Shown here piece by piece: positions 54,961 to 64,000 of a stretch of 64,000 nt of DNA. Source of the stretch: Larix kaempferi (lineage: Eukaryota > Streptophyta > Pinopsida > Pinales > Pinaceae); NCBI GenBank assembly GCA_027924585.1, contig BSBM01000106.1, forward strand, positions 43,090,501 through 43,154,500, given 5' to 3'. Each line of letters opens with the position of its first letter. Within the stretch, counting starts at the first letter, position 1. Position numbers and translations under genes: made by a program. The notes under the pieces are model-generated. The model saw nothing but the letters and a program-made list of their open reading frames with translations, made no database searches and was not told the origin of the DNA.

Positions 54961-56463
54961 AGGGCCTTCAAGTGATTTGGATGGAGGGATTCTAGAGGAG
55001 GCAAGGATAGGTAAAAAGGTAAACTACTCATTTATGAGAACTTTTGGTTGTGACGCATTTGTCCATATTGATAAAAAATTAGAACAAATCTTGAGGTTAA
55101 ATCCAAGAAATATACCTTCATTGGATACAATGTTGATGATTTTGGTTATTTCTTATGGGATTATGAAAATAAAAAAATCATTAGGAGTAGAGATGTGGTA
55201 TTCAATGAAAATCTCATGTATAAAGATCAATTGTAGGGAAAGAAAGAGCAAAAGGAAAACACAGAGTACATAGTGCTTGATGAAATAAAAGAAAATGAAG
55301 TTCCAACGCTACCAAAAAATTAAGAACAACAACATGTACCTCAAACTCCTGCAAGTGTTAGAAGATCTACCTAAAGGCATAGGGGGAAGCCAGAGGTACC
55401 TTCTTTATTAGTTTACTACCCAGCCAGATGACCCCCTGAACAATACTCCCATTCAATGTATTATTTATTAATGACTGATTTTGGTGAACCGAAATGTTAT
55501 GAAGAAGCAATGCAGGTGGAAATTAGAAATAAGTGGGAGCAAGGTATGAATGAGGAGATGGACTCATTGGTAAGAAACCAGACTTAGGATTTGGTTCAAT
55601 TTCCTATAGATAAAAGAACATTGCAGAATAAATGGGTTTACATGTTGAAGGAAGAAGATGGAGGAAAGAAGCGGTACAAGGCCAAACTTGTTGTAAAGGG
55701 GTTTGCACAGAAGAAAGGTATAGATTTTGATGAAATATTTTCTCTTGTTGTTAAAATGACTTGAATTAGGACTATTTTAAGTCTATTGGTAGTAGAATAT
55801 TTGCATCTTGAACAGTTAGATGTAAAAACATCCTTTCTCCATGGGAATTTGGAGGAAGAGATTTATATGCAGCAACCATAGGGGTATGAAGTCAAAGGGA
55901 AGGAGAATTTAGCATGCAGTTTGAAGAAGAGTTTGTATGGTTTGAAGAAAGCTTCAAGGTAGTGGTATTTAAAATTTGATAGGCTTATGACAGAATAAAG
56001 TTATAGTAGATGTCATTCTGACCACTGTGTTTATTTAAAGAGGCTAGATAATGTAAGATATATTATCTTGTTATTGTATGTGGATGGCATACTTGTTGTA
56101 GGGTCTAACATGCATGATATAAATGTGCTAAAAAAGAAGTTAGATAATTCATTTGCGATGAAGGATTTGGGTGCTGCAAAGTAAATCCTTGGTATGAGAA
56201 TGACGAGAGACAGGAAAAATAAGAAATTTACATTGTCTTAGGGTGAATACATACAAAATGTATTGGAGAGGTTTAGAATGCAGAATGAAAAACTAGCTAG
56301 TGCACCTTTGGCCAACCATTTCAAACTAAGTAAGGAGATGTACAAGACACAAGAAGAGATAGATTGCATGTCTAGGGTTCCCTATTCATCAACAGTTGGA
56401 AGCTCGATGTATGCAATGGTGTTCACAAGACTAGATATTGCACATGCAGTGGGATTTGTGTCA
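54961..56463 (+). pseudogene. Copia-2 integrase C-terminus, RT and start of RNase H
   Basis: FMRTFGCDAFVHIDKK, then NEEMDSLVRNQT, KAKLVVKGFAQKKGIDFDE and [21 protein letters not shown]. The RT catalytic motif reads YVDG instead of YVDD (56078-56089), so one catalytic Asp is lost. Stops at 55742, 55880, 55960 and more. The last recognised residues are MVFTRLDIAHAVGFVS. Copying function is therefore lost by both substitution and truncation. Confidence 0.9.
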
Positions 56464-56709
56464 TGTCCCCTCAAAAGTGAACATTGGATCAATATCCTAA
56501 TCCAACCAATACCTTGGGTTGAGGAGACAACTTCAATATCACGGGGTTAAATTTTGTATTCTAGGCAATTAATTAATTAGGAGTGTGCATTTAATTTTAT
56601 CCAAAGTTTTTTAACCCCTTGGAATAATTATTTATGATGTATTTAATATTTTATATGTTGAATAAATGAAGATAATGCTCCACTAGGGTGCATTAGTGGA
56701 TAAGGTTGG

Positions 56710-56965
56710 TTGAGAAGAGACTTGGAGAAGAAGTAAAAGAGAAAGCACATAAATCTATAAAATCAATAAAAAGGAAAGAAAGGAAGAGAAAACCAGGAAA
56801 AGTAGCATAAAGTAGAAAGCAACAAAAAAGAAGAAAGCAGAAAAGTCAGAAAAGAAGGAAATTTCAGAAAAAAGAAGAAGAAAAATCCAAAGTAGAAAGT
56901 AGAAAAGCAATCAGAAAAGGAAAAAGGAGGAAACCAAAGCAAGAAAAGGAAAATGAAGGAAAGTT
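56710..56965 (+). repeat. Long polypurine tract
   Basis: The plus strand is almost all A and G for about 250 bp, with AAAGAAGAAAG-like units, upstream of the TATA box at 57033. Confidence 0.85.
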
Positions 56966-57032
56966 ACATTTCCTTATCCACTCAAGGATGGCACATTAGA
57001 TATGAACACTTGCTCATCAAGTCACCCAATCT

Positions 57033-57041
57033 ATATAAATA
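57033..57041 (+). promoter_or_regulatory. TATA box of the gypsy-like LTR
   Basis: TATATAAAT in context CAATCTATATAAATAAACC, about 70 bp past the purine tract. Confidence 0.55.
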
Positions 57042-58025
57042 AACCAATGTGCACTGCATTCACATATTTTTTCAGTTTAATGTTTTGATTGAGAGCAATT
57101 ATGCCTCCAAGACTTGGGAGATGTGCCCCTTCTTTATGTGAGAGGATGATAGTATTCATACATTATAATTGAGTTTATTTTCAGGTCATGTAGTTTATAA
57201 ATTCAAATTTGGAGTTCAGAAGAAGCATCATCCAGTTCAGAGTTCGAATCTCCAGGCTTCCTATGAATTTCTAGAGTTAGGTTCTTGTGTAGAAGAAGAT
57301 GGATCTTTCTATAATGTTTTGAGAGGCATATTGGACCATATATTATATAATTATAATGAATGTAAATCTATGATATCAGTAATTCCAATTAAAATGACAT
57401 AATCCTGAATTATTCTCACATTTCTCCACCCTCTCTAGATTTGCATAGAAATTGACTAGTTTTCAGACTGTGTTGAATAAATGAATGAGTAGATGTCCAA
57501 ATGAGTTTATTTATGTTCCTATATTTATTTAACATGTTATATGACACCATACAAGTATTATTTTAATAATTCATGAGCCTTCATTGATTGTTTGGGATCT
57601 CTTGAAAATTACTAGCTGAGCAATCCTGGAGTGTTAATTTACTAGTATTTTTGTGAGACTTGCTCAGAACTTCATAAAAATTTCTGGAATGTAATTTGAA
57701 TGTGTAATGAATTTAATTTAATGTTATTTATCCTATTTAAGTCAGAAATACCCATCCCTAGCCTCCATTCAAGTTTACACACATACCAGTCTGCATATGC
57801 TGAGGGGCCCAAGAGCATTGAAGTAGATTGAATATTTTGTGCTCTTGAAACATAATTTGTATTAGTACCTTGTGCATAGGTACCATCAAATATTATATCC
57901 TTCCTTCCACCCAAATATTTTGATCTTGTCCAACCTTAGTTAATCTAGCTTCCCCGAGCAGTGTTTTAATTCATTCTATGAAGTAGAGAGTTTTTGTATC
58001 ACTAATACTAGTTGATAAATTACAC

Positions 58026-58041
58026 TGGTATCAAAGAATGG
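58026..58041 (+). other. Primer binding site
   Basis: TGGTATCAAAGAATGG one base after the LTR end; it resembles the El2 site TGGTATCAAAGCATGG. Confidence 0.8.
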
Positions 58042-58070
58042 TCCTCTGAAATTTCTCTTGAATTATTTCT

Positions 58071-58451
58071 ATGATTCCAAGAAGATATTCAAATTCTAAG
58101 AAGAAAGGTCCCTTGTCAAAAGGAGAAGAGGAAGAGGAAAGCAATTCCACTGAAGGGAAACTACAAGGAGAATCAGACATGTCTCATAATGAATACAAGT
58201 AAGAGTTCAAACTATTTTTTCAAGGAATAATGAAAGGGATTCAAGACATCTCTCTCAATATTTTTCAATCCGAGAAGGAGACCAGAGAGTTCTTAGCTCA
58301 ACAACTAGGAAGCAAGATCGGAGAAGGGAGTAGCAATGGTACCCCACATGGAGAGAGGAAGAGCAGTGGTGGCCATATTTTCTCAAAAAATAGGCCTCAC
58401 AATCACCCTGATGAATTCAATATGGAAAATCCATCTTACTCCAAGCTTACT
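58071..58451 (+). pseudogene. Gag N-terminal fragment
   Basis: ATG at 58071 gives MIPRRYSNSKKKGPLSKGEE, an acidic stretch, then a TAA near 58200, then LFFQGIMKGIQDISLN and FLAQQLGSKIGEGS. The start, soon after the primer site, and a charged N-terminus are usual for gypsy gag. Cut at 58451 by repeat X. Confidence 0.6.
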
Positions 58452-59513
58452 GTTAGAGCTGAAATTGTACCCCTTTGATTTTAATCTCTATTCTTTGTCT
58501 TTTATTTTTATTTTTCATTTTTATTATTTATCTTAGTTATATTATATAAACATTAGCTTTAGTTTTATTATTTATTTTTACTATTTATTTTTATTTTTGG
58601 ATTAAACATTAGCTTATAAATATTTTTATTTTCCTTTAGGAAATACATGATTGAAGACTTTCCTAACCTTTATTTAAAGATTTTGTGAACATTTCATAAT
58701 GGAAATGTAACTTGGTACATTCCGGTAGCACAATCATTAAGCTTCACACATATGGGCGCTACTAGAATCCCGAAATCATTGAAGATTATGGTGGACACAT
58801 GTCTAATCTCATGCATTAGATTTCCTGAAGGATTGTCGCCAGAATTTTGTTAGAAAGGCTGTAACAACTGTCAAGTTTGATGACTCCACCGGGGATGCTT
58901 TCAGAACAGAGACCACACGTTTACCATAACTTCACTTGAGTTATTGCTACAAGGGATCGGGACATCTATTCACCAGTGAAAAAAAGTTGTTTTAGGCACA
59001 ACAAGTATGAAGAAGAGTGGTAAGCAATGTAGGTTGGAACCAGAGAGCACCGAATGGGAGAAGGAATTCCCTGAATGCGTTGAGATGTTCATAAGGGTTG
59101 GATGGTTTGTTTTTTTTGAGAAAATTATAGGTTACAATTTAAAGGTCACTCGATCCTTCACTCAGAATTGTTCAAACTCCTGTGTTGAATTCCAAACCCT
59201 AAGGACTGAATTGATTGAAGAATTGAGAGCTAAGGGAACTGGTATAACCATCAAGGGGGAGCACTGGTTCAAAAAAATTCCATTCGAATTTGATCCAAGT
59301 TCATTTCTGTTTCCCATTTTTTAATCTCTAGATTGGAAGAAAGGCATTCACCTCAACGTTGTTAAACCTGAATGGAGAGAGGTCATTGTCACTGTGCAAC
59401 GTTACATCACCTGTGACAGAAGGTTTGCTACAATTTATAAATACCATTCCACGTTTCTATTGCATTTACATGATCAATTAAAGATGAATTTACCCTTCTA
59501 CTTCTTGAAAAGC
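58452..59513 (+). mobile_element. Repeat X, right copy
   Basis: Inverted copy of 22758 downward to about 21690, starting TGTTAGAGCTGAAATTGTAC. It encodes MKKSGKQCRLEP at 59007, NCSNSCVEFQTLR, HLNVVKPEWREVI and NLPFYFLK, as in the left copy, with one TAA at 59322. Similarity stops at 59513, where an antisense LTR-like segment begins. Confidence 0.75.
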
Positions 59514-59519
59514 TGTTAA
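59007..59519 (+). pseudogene. Repeat X protein, right copy, truncated
   Basis: Open from ATG 59007 to TAA 59322, then continuing in frame as SLDWKKGIHLNVVKPEWREV. Compared with the left copy it keeps one frame across the join near residue 30 (FIRVGWFVFFEKIIGYNLKV), where the left copy has a poly-A/T run. Function unknown, as for the left copy. The end FYFLKSC-stop arises from the insertion at 59514. Confidence 0.5.
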
Positions 59520-60160
59520 TTTTTTAGCATTAATTTAACATACTCTAGGATATTTACTGAGAGAATAACATATACAACATATCAAGCATATCAATCACAA
59601 CAAGCAATCACAAGAGACAATAGACACACAAAGTTTCCTTGGGGAAAACCATAAAGGTGAATAACCCCAATAACTTCCTCAGAGATAGATAGATAAATGA
59701 TACAAAACCCAAGCATAAGAGATAGTCTCCTAGCAGCAGCTTCTCCTCCTCCACTAGTGCGCCGCTCTCCAATGAGTGTATGAGTGAGAAAGTGAATGAT
59801 GAAATAGAGTGCCTCCCACACTCTATTTATACTTTACTTTACTTTCCTAATAACCTTTACTAGGTCAACCTTAACTTAACCACATAACATAATGCAGACA
59901 AGGCCGACCCCCAATAGGGTGGTCTAATAACCCTTTAACCCACATGACTTATACATGGTCGACCCCAACAAAGTGGTCTAATAACCCATCAAGTATAAGT
60001 TACGACACTTACAATATAAATGACGACACTTCCGTATAGAGGAATAATAACATCTCTGTAGGAATACAAACACTTCCGTATATAGGAATAATAACATCTC
60101 TATAGGAATACAATATACATATATGAAATACATTCCGAAGTTACAAATACATCAATACTC
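59514..60160 (-). repeat. Probable antisense LTR
   Basis: Begins TGTTAATTTTTTAGC on the plus strand at the point where repeat X is cut. The minus strand has a strong TATA box, TATAAATAGAG (59821-59831 on the plus strand). Motifs such as CTTCCGTATA-AGGAATAATAACATCTC recur at about 60029 and 60079. The other end and a target duplication were not found. Confidence 0.45.
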
Positions 60161-60224
60161 CCTCTTAAATAGGAAGGTATTTCTCGACACAGATCTGCTA
60201 ACACAAGTCTTCTTCTCTGGATCA

Positions 60225-60300
60225 TCGTCACTGGATCATCGTCATCGAATCATCATCATCGAATCATCGTCATTGAATCATTGTCATCATCACTGCTGTT
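60225..60300 (+). repeat. ATCATCGTC-type simple repeat
   Basis: About seven imperfect copies of (T/G)(A/G)ATCATCGTCA(T/C), period 15 bp with smaller subunits. Confidence 0.75.
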
Positions 60301-60535
60301 GTTATCTCAATCAACATCCAATCTAGTCATCATAGAAAGTTCTACATAGCCAGTCCTTTTTCATACTGGATGTAGGCCCACCACCTGTAGGTCTTCATCA
60401 TCACTGGCCATACTTGTGGAATCCTCAGGACTTATTACGTGCATCAACAAAACCTCGCAAGAGCATCCCAAGCATTTTACGAGCACACAGCTCAACCTAT
60501 CGGATATCCCAGGATCTTTTACATGTAACTGTCAC

Positions 60536-60990
60536 AAAACCTTAAAAGAATGTCTTGCCCAGCGAGATCTCTAAAGAGCATTTGAGGCCTTTTACGTGTC
60601 TAGCACAACTTGTCCGGATCTCCAGGAATTATTGCATGTGACCCCTACCACAAAACCTTAAAAGAGTGTCTTGCCAAGCAAGATCTCTAAAGAGCATCTG
60701 AGACCTTTTACGTGACTAGCACAACCTGTCCAGATCTCCAGGACTTATTACATGTGGTCCCCTCAAAACCTTAAAAGAGTGTCTTGCCAAGAAAAATATC
60801 TAAAGAGCATCTGAGGCCTTTTACGTGACTAGCATGACCTGTCCAGATCTCCAGGATGTATTACATGTGGTCTAGCAAAACCTTAAAAGAGTGTCTTTCC
60901 AAGCAATATCTCTAAAGAGCATCTGAGGCCTTTTACGTGACTAGCAAAACCTGTCTAGATCTCCAGGACGTATTACATGCTATCCTTGCA
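60536..60990 (+). repeat. Tandem array, ~113-bp unit, four copies
   Basis: Units start AAAACCTTAAAAGA(A/G)TGTCTT at about 60536, 60652, 60765 and 60877. Each holds TCTAAAGAGCATCTGAGGCC, TTTTACGTGACTAGCA and AGATCTCCAGGA. Point differences between units are few. Confidence 0.9.
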
Positions 60991-61019
60991 CAACCTGTCC
61001 ATGGCCATAGAGTATCAAC

Positions 61020-61335
61020 CTGATACTCACCATAGATGATCCTGATGTACATCATCACATGATCATCTTGATCATCTTTATAGCATCATCCTGATGCATA
61101 TCATCTGGAGCAACATCCTGAAGCTCATCATCCATGATCATCCTAATCATACAATGCACCCACCTGATGCATACCAAGTATCTACCTGATACATATCCTC
61201 ATACATGATCTACCTGATACATACACAAATACATGATCCACCTAATCATACAATGTATCCACCTGATACATATAAAAATCCATGATCCAATTGATCATAT
61301 CAAGCATCCAACATGATGCATACACAAATGCATGA
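61020..61335 (+). repeat. Degenerate ATGATC/GATGCAT repeat
   Basis: Repeated CCTGATGCATA, CATGATC and ACCTGATACATA phrases follow the 113-bp array and reach the next LTR start. Low-complexity, probably old slippage products. Confidence 0.6.
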
Positions 61336-61336
61336 T

Positions 61337-63175
61337 TGTAATGCCCTTAGAATGACTGGGGACTTTAAGGGCACCTGTCGAGTGACTTGATTGTTCAGAC
61401 TTCAATAAAGTGGCCCTTCGAGTTACGATGTGTCTTAATAATTGAGAAACACCCGAGGATGTTCATGACGACAATCGATAATTGAATTAATGAACTAAAT
61501 GACATGTGTGGAGTTGGATATCTGAGTTAAATGAATGATTACATGTTGTTTAACGAATAAATTTGATTATGAAAAATGTACATGTGAATGATGCTTAACA
61601 ACTAGTTGTATGATTGATTATGTGATGAGAACAAAAAAAGTAAATATTGATGAGATGCATTCCTGATTAGATGAATGAGTATTGTTATGAGTAAACTATA
61701 AATGCTTAATGAAATAGCAGATTTATGAATCATATTATGATAATTGAGGACAGTACTTATACTAATATATGTTTGTGAGAAATGTGTGTAGCGGCAGGTG
61801 AAACGGTTCACCGATGGACACACAAGGTAATTGAATGGTCGTAGAGTACGGATAAATCACACACAGGGAGAGCGACGACGATGTCGGCTTTCGACGGAAT
61901 ACCACGCACGAGCATATAAGCACTGATCCACTTGTTCAAGAGGAATGCGTGAGGGCGTACGAGGTGGGCCATGACGGAGCTGGTCACGTACGAGTTGGGG
62001 GGCGCGTAGTGAGAACGCACTCACTCCTCAGCGCCATTAGTCCCTACTAGCGTGTAGACGGAGGATAGAAGGTAACGGCTCCTGAAATCCCTACATGAAG
62101 TTCGCGCAAGTCAAAACGAAAGGATGACGGCAGAAGGTCCCGACGGTGCGGTACCCTGTCGAGAACGAAAATAGTGGACGCAAGGACTCAACGATGTGGT
62201 ACCTTGCCGAGGAATGGAAACTACGGATGACTGGACCCGATGGAGTGGTGTCATGTCGAGGAAATGAAATTTAGGAACGGGGAAGCCCAATGGCGTGGCA
62301 TCGGGATCCTAGTGAAAATGATTATTAAACTCAACTGCATAAAAACATATAAGTTTGCACCTTGAACTTTACTTAGAAATGCATTTGAGTACTTTAGGCA
62401 TTTGCACATCAATGATTATTTTGGCATTTAAATAATATTAAGTGTTATTTAGGCATTTGCACATAAAAGAATATTTTGAGCATTTAAAATAATATAAATG
62501 TTTATTTTAGGAGCAAAGTAGAATCCTAAGCATGGACACCTAGTCAACTCCACCTACACCTCAAAACTAGGAGTTAAGTAAAATATCTAGGGGACAAATA
62601 TGAGCAAACTTAGGAATGTTTGCAACTCCTAGAAAAACTGACACATGGATGGGTGAGTATTATTAAATTGGAAATTTAATAAAATATGTATTTATGCATG
62701 AAGCGACATGTGTTGCATGGAATTTTCCTTTAAAAGGAAGGCTTTGGGAATGGGTAAAGGACCCAGACCCTCGATGACTATCGTAATTTTGAGTTACCTC
62801 ATGACTTGCTGCTATTGAGGGTTTGGCTGGAAATTTTGATGGGGGGAATCCCAAGCTGAGTGTCTTGATTATTGTATGTGAGCTCTACGACCCAAAGCTC
62901 GGGGGAGGCCATGCGACTGAAAGCGTGAGCCTATGGTTGGGTGGTGAAGCTAACGATTGCTTCACTTATGGTTAAACGAGCTTTGCTGGAGGGATCTTAC
63001 AGAAGACGTAGACGACAGTGGACAAGATGGATCGTTTGACAAGTTATGTGTTTGTTTTAATTTGCTAAATTATTCATTTATTTATATCATTTTTCCAGTA
63101 ATTATCATGGCTAATCTGTTGCATGAAGTAGTTAAAGTTTCAGGTTCAGGATGACCCTAAAGGAGGGGCCCTACA
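61337..63175 (+). repeat. 5' LTR of a retrotransposon continuing past the window
   Basis: TGTAATGCCCTTAG to GGGGCCCTACA, 1839 bp, followed by a Met-tRNA primer site. It aligns with the reversed solo LTR at 8292-9746 and more distantly with the solo LTR at 51802-53846. Left target candidate ATGAT (61332-61336). Confidence 0.88.
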
Positions 63176-63177
63176 TT

Positions 63178-63189
63178 TGGTATCAGAGC
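63178..63189 (+). other. Primer binding site
   Basis: TGGTATCAGAGC two bases after the LTR, Met-tRNA type. Confidence 0.9.
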
Positions 63190-64000
63190 TGGTCGAGCCT
63201 TGAGGGCACCGGACTCGTATTACCGAGGGGTTGTTGTAATCTTCGTCAGGTTGGATCCGGACATTCGAATCAGTTGCTGCCACAACCATACTCGAATTCC
63301 AGCTCGACTGCCGAAACAGGTTCAATGTTATTCCAGCATTACATTTAGTGTTTAATGATTATTCTTTCGCTTATTATGAGGATGGCTCATGGGAAATAGT
63401 GATTTCTGAGTATGATTTCTAATGCATGCTCTTTTTAGATGGTCGTCACTCAACTATATTCTGAAAATAAGTTTAGATCTCGGCTATATACTGAAATTGA
63501 AGTTCGTGTTTTACATCTAAGTTAGAAACCTGCGTATATACGGACGGTTTAGATCTTATTTATATATATTTTAATTTAAAATTTCTATTTTAGATTGAAG
63601 ATGATCATTCCGGCATAGATCTAAATGCTAGATCTATTTTTATAGTTTACCTTAAATCTCTACGTTGGTTGAAGTCGAAACGTCTCTGTACTAGTCGAAA
63701 ACTCAGATCTCTGCTGTTCAGTTTTCAGCGAGCTCTGATTTCTATTTGAACCCAGATCAGGCCCAGATCGCCCCACTGCATTATTTTTGTTTTCCTGTAC
63801 ATTTTATTTACAATATCGGTTCATGAAATCATTTACTTAAATTTAATTTGACATCAAAATGTCTAGGTTTAATTTTTTTCTTTTTACTCTGTCGCATCTC
63901 TGTTGTTAAACTTCAATTTGGTTTGCTTGTATCTCGCCGATTGAATCTATGATCCCAGATCTCGGGCGAAGGTCGCATCCCATAGTCTTGATCTCAGTTC
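63190..64000 (+). other. Leader region of the element starting at 61337
   Basis: Short frame 63151-63345 crosses the LTR border and is probably chance. The stretch has repeated AGATCT(C/A) motifs and looks like an untranslated leader. No gag start was recognised before the window ends. Confidence 0.5.

Larger units (their letters stand above)
49360..56463 (+). mobile_element. Ty1/copia retrotransposon copia-2, 3'-truncated, with two solo LTR inserts
   Basis: Same family as copia-1. LTR starts TGTTGGTTGTGGAGCC at 49360 and ends at 50994; primer site TGGTATAAGAGC at 50998 has one change. The order is gag, protease, integrase, RT, with the frame lost at RNase H (ARLDIAHAVGFVS, 56463), where a gypsy-like LTR is inserted. 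Many stops are present. It lies in the CACTA Tnp2 gene; a left target candidate ATTTG (49355-49359) has no right partner in view. About 4 kb of own sequence remains without the inserts. Confidence 0.92.
56464..58024 (+). repeat. 5' LTR of the gypsy-like element
   Basis: TGTCCCCTCAAAAG to TAAATTACA, 1561 bp. Contains a 250-bp purine-rich tract (56710-56965) and the TATA box TATATAAAT (57033-57041). Confidence 0.8.
56464..58451 (+). mobile_element. Gypsy-like LTR retrotransposon, 5' part
   Basis: LTR 56464-58024, primer site TGGTATCAAAGAATGG at 58026, then a gag start, cut by repeat X at 58452. No further internal part or 3' LTR lies in the window. A candidate left target duplication is TGTCA (56459-56463). 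Inserted in copia-2 RNase H. Confidence 0.8.

Noticed and set aside
60536-60990. CRISPR-like regular repeats
   Set aside because: Units are about 113 bp and contiguous without unique spacers, in plant nuclear DNA; a simple tandem array.

Overview
The window is plant nuclear DNA. It is AT-rich and almost all transposable elements: Ty1/copia with plant-type Met-tRNA primer sites, Ty3/gypsy-like gag, a CACTA (Tnp2) DNA transposon, and several LTRs of 1.5-2.3 kb with 5-bp target duplications. The only host-gene remnant recognised with confidence is a plant ANTH/CALM clathrin-assembly pseudogene. Deep nesting, solo LTRs and heavy mutational decay suggest a large-genome seed plant, possibly a gymnosperm; the species cannot be set from this sequence. 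No intact, clearly expressed host gene was seen.

Layout. 1-5125: gene-poor, with short repeats, a possible non-LTR element relic and LTR-like pieces. 5126-12385: decayed ANTH pseudogene carrying a ~640-bp tandem duplication of two exons. A non-autonomous copia-like element (7294-11619, TSD ATCTA) sits in an intron of the second duplicate and itself holds a solo LTR (8292-9746, TSD CTTCT). 12974-13048: tRNA-like sequence with perfect A and B boxes. 13049-13431: CACTA-like terminal fragment. 13887-20745: minus-strand gypsy-like element with gag. 20746-22758: minus-strand repeat 'X', present again inverted at 58452-59513. About 23620-24655: pseudogene that appears to encode two tandem OTU-type cysteine protease domains.

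24661 onward: a CACTA transposon begins with CACTAGTAC and encodes Tnp2. Its transposase gene is broken by a 20.5-kb LTR retrotransposon, called BR here (27034-47514, TSD TTGTT); Tnp2 resumes at 47520 and reaches its DUF4218 region before a second copia element interrupts it at 49360. BR is itself nested. Copia-1 (27984-34075) lies in BR's left LTR and contains a reversed solo LTR (30081-31848, TSD TTATT). A second LTR element, El2 (about 36300-43402), carries a 787-codon open frame of unknown function and, in one LTR only, a 296-bp MITE with a 9-bp target duplication. Copia-2 (49360-56463) contains two solo LTRs (49938-50962, TSD GTTAT; 51802-53846, TSD TGAAT/CGAAT). It is cut by a gypsy-like element (LTR 56464-58024, PBS, gag start), which is cut in turn by X. 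The right edge has an antisense LTR-like segment, a ~113-bp tandem array and a 5' LTR (61337-63175) with its primer site.

Function. Genes here work together only as element modules: gag, protease, integrase, RT and RNase H in copia, Tnp2 in CACTA. Nearly every module has stops or frameshifts. Insertion order can be read from the nesting. The best candidates for something undescribed are the El2 787-codon frame, which has no recognised retroviral enzyme, and the tandem OTU-domain pseudogene.
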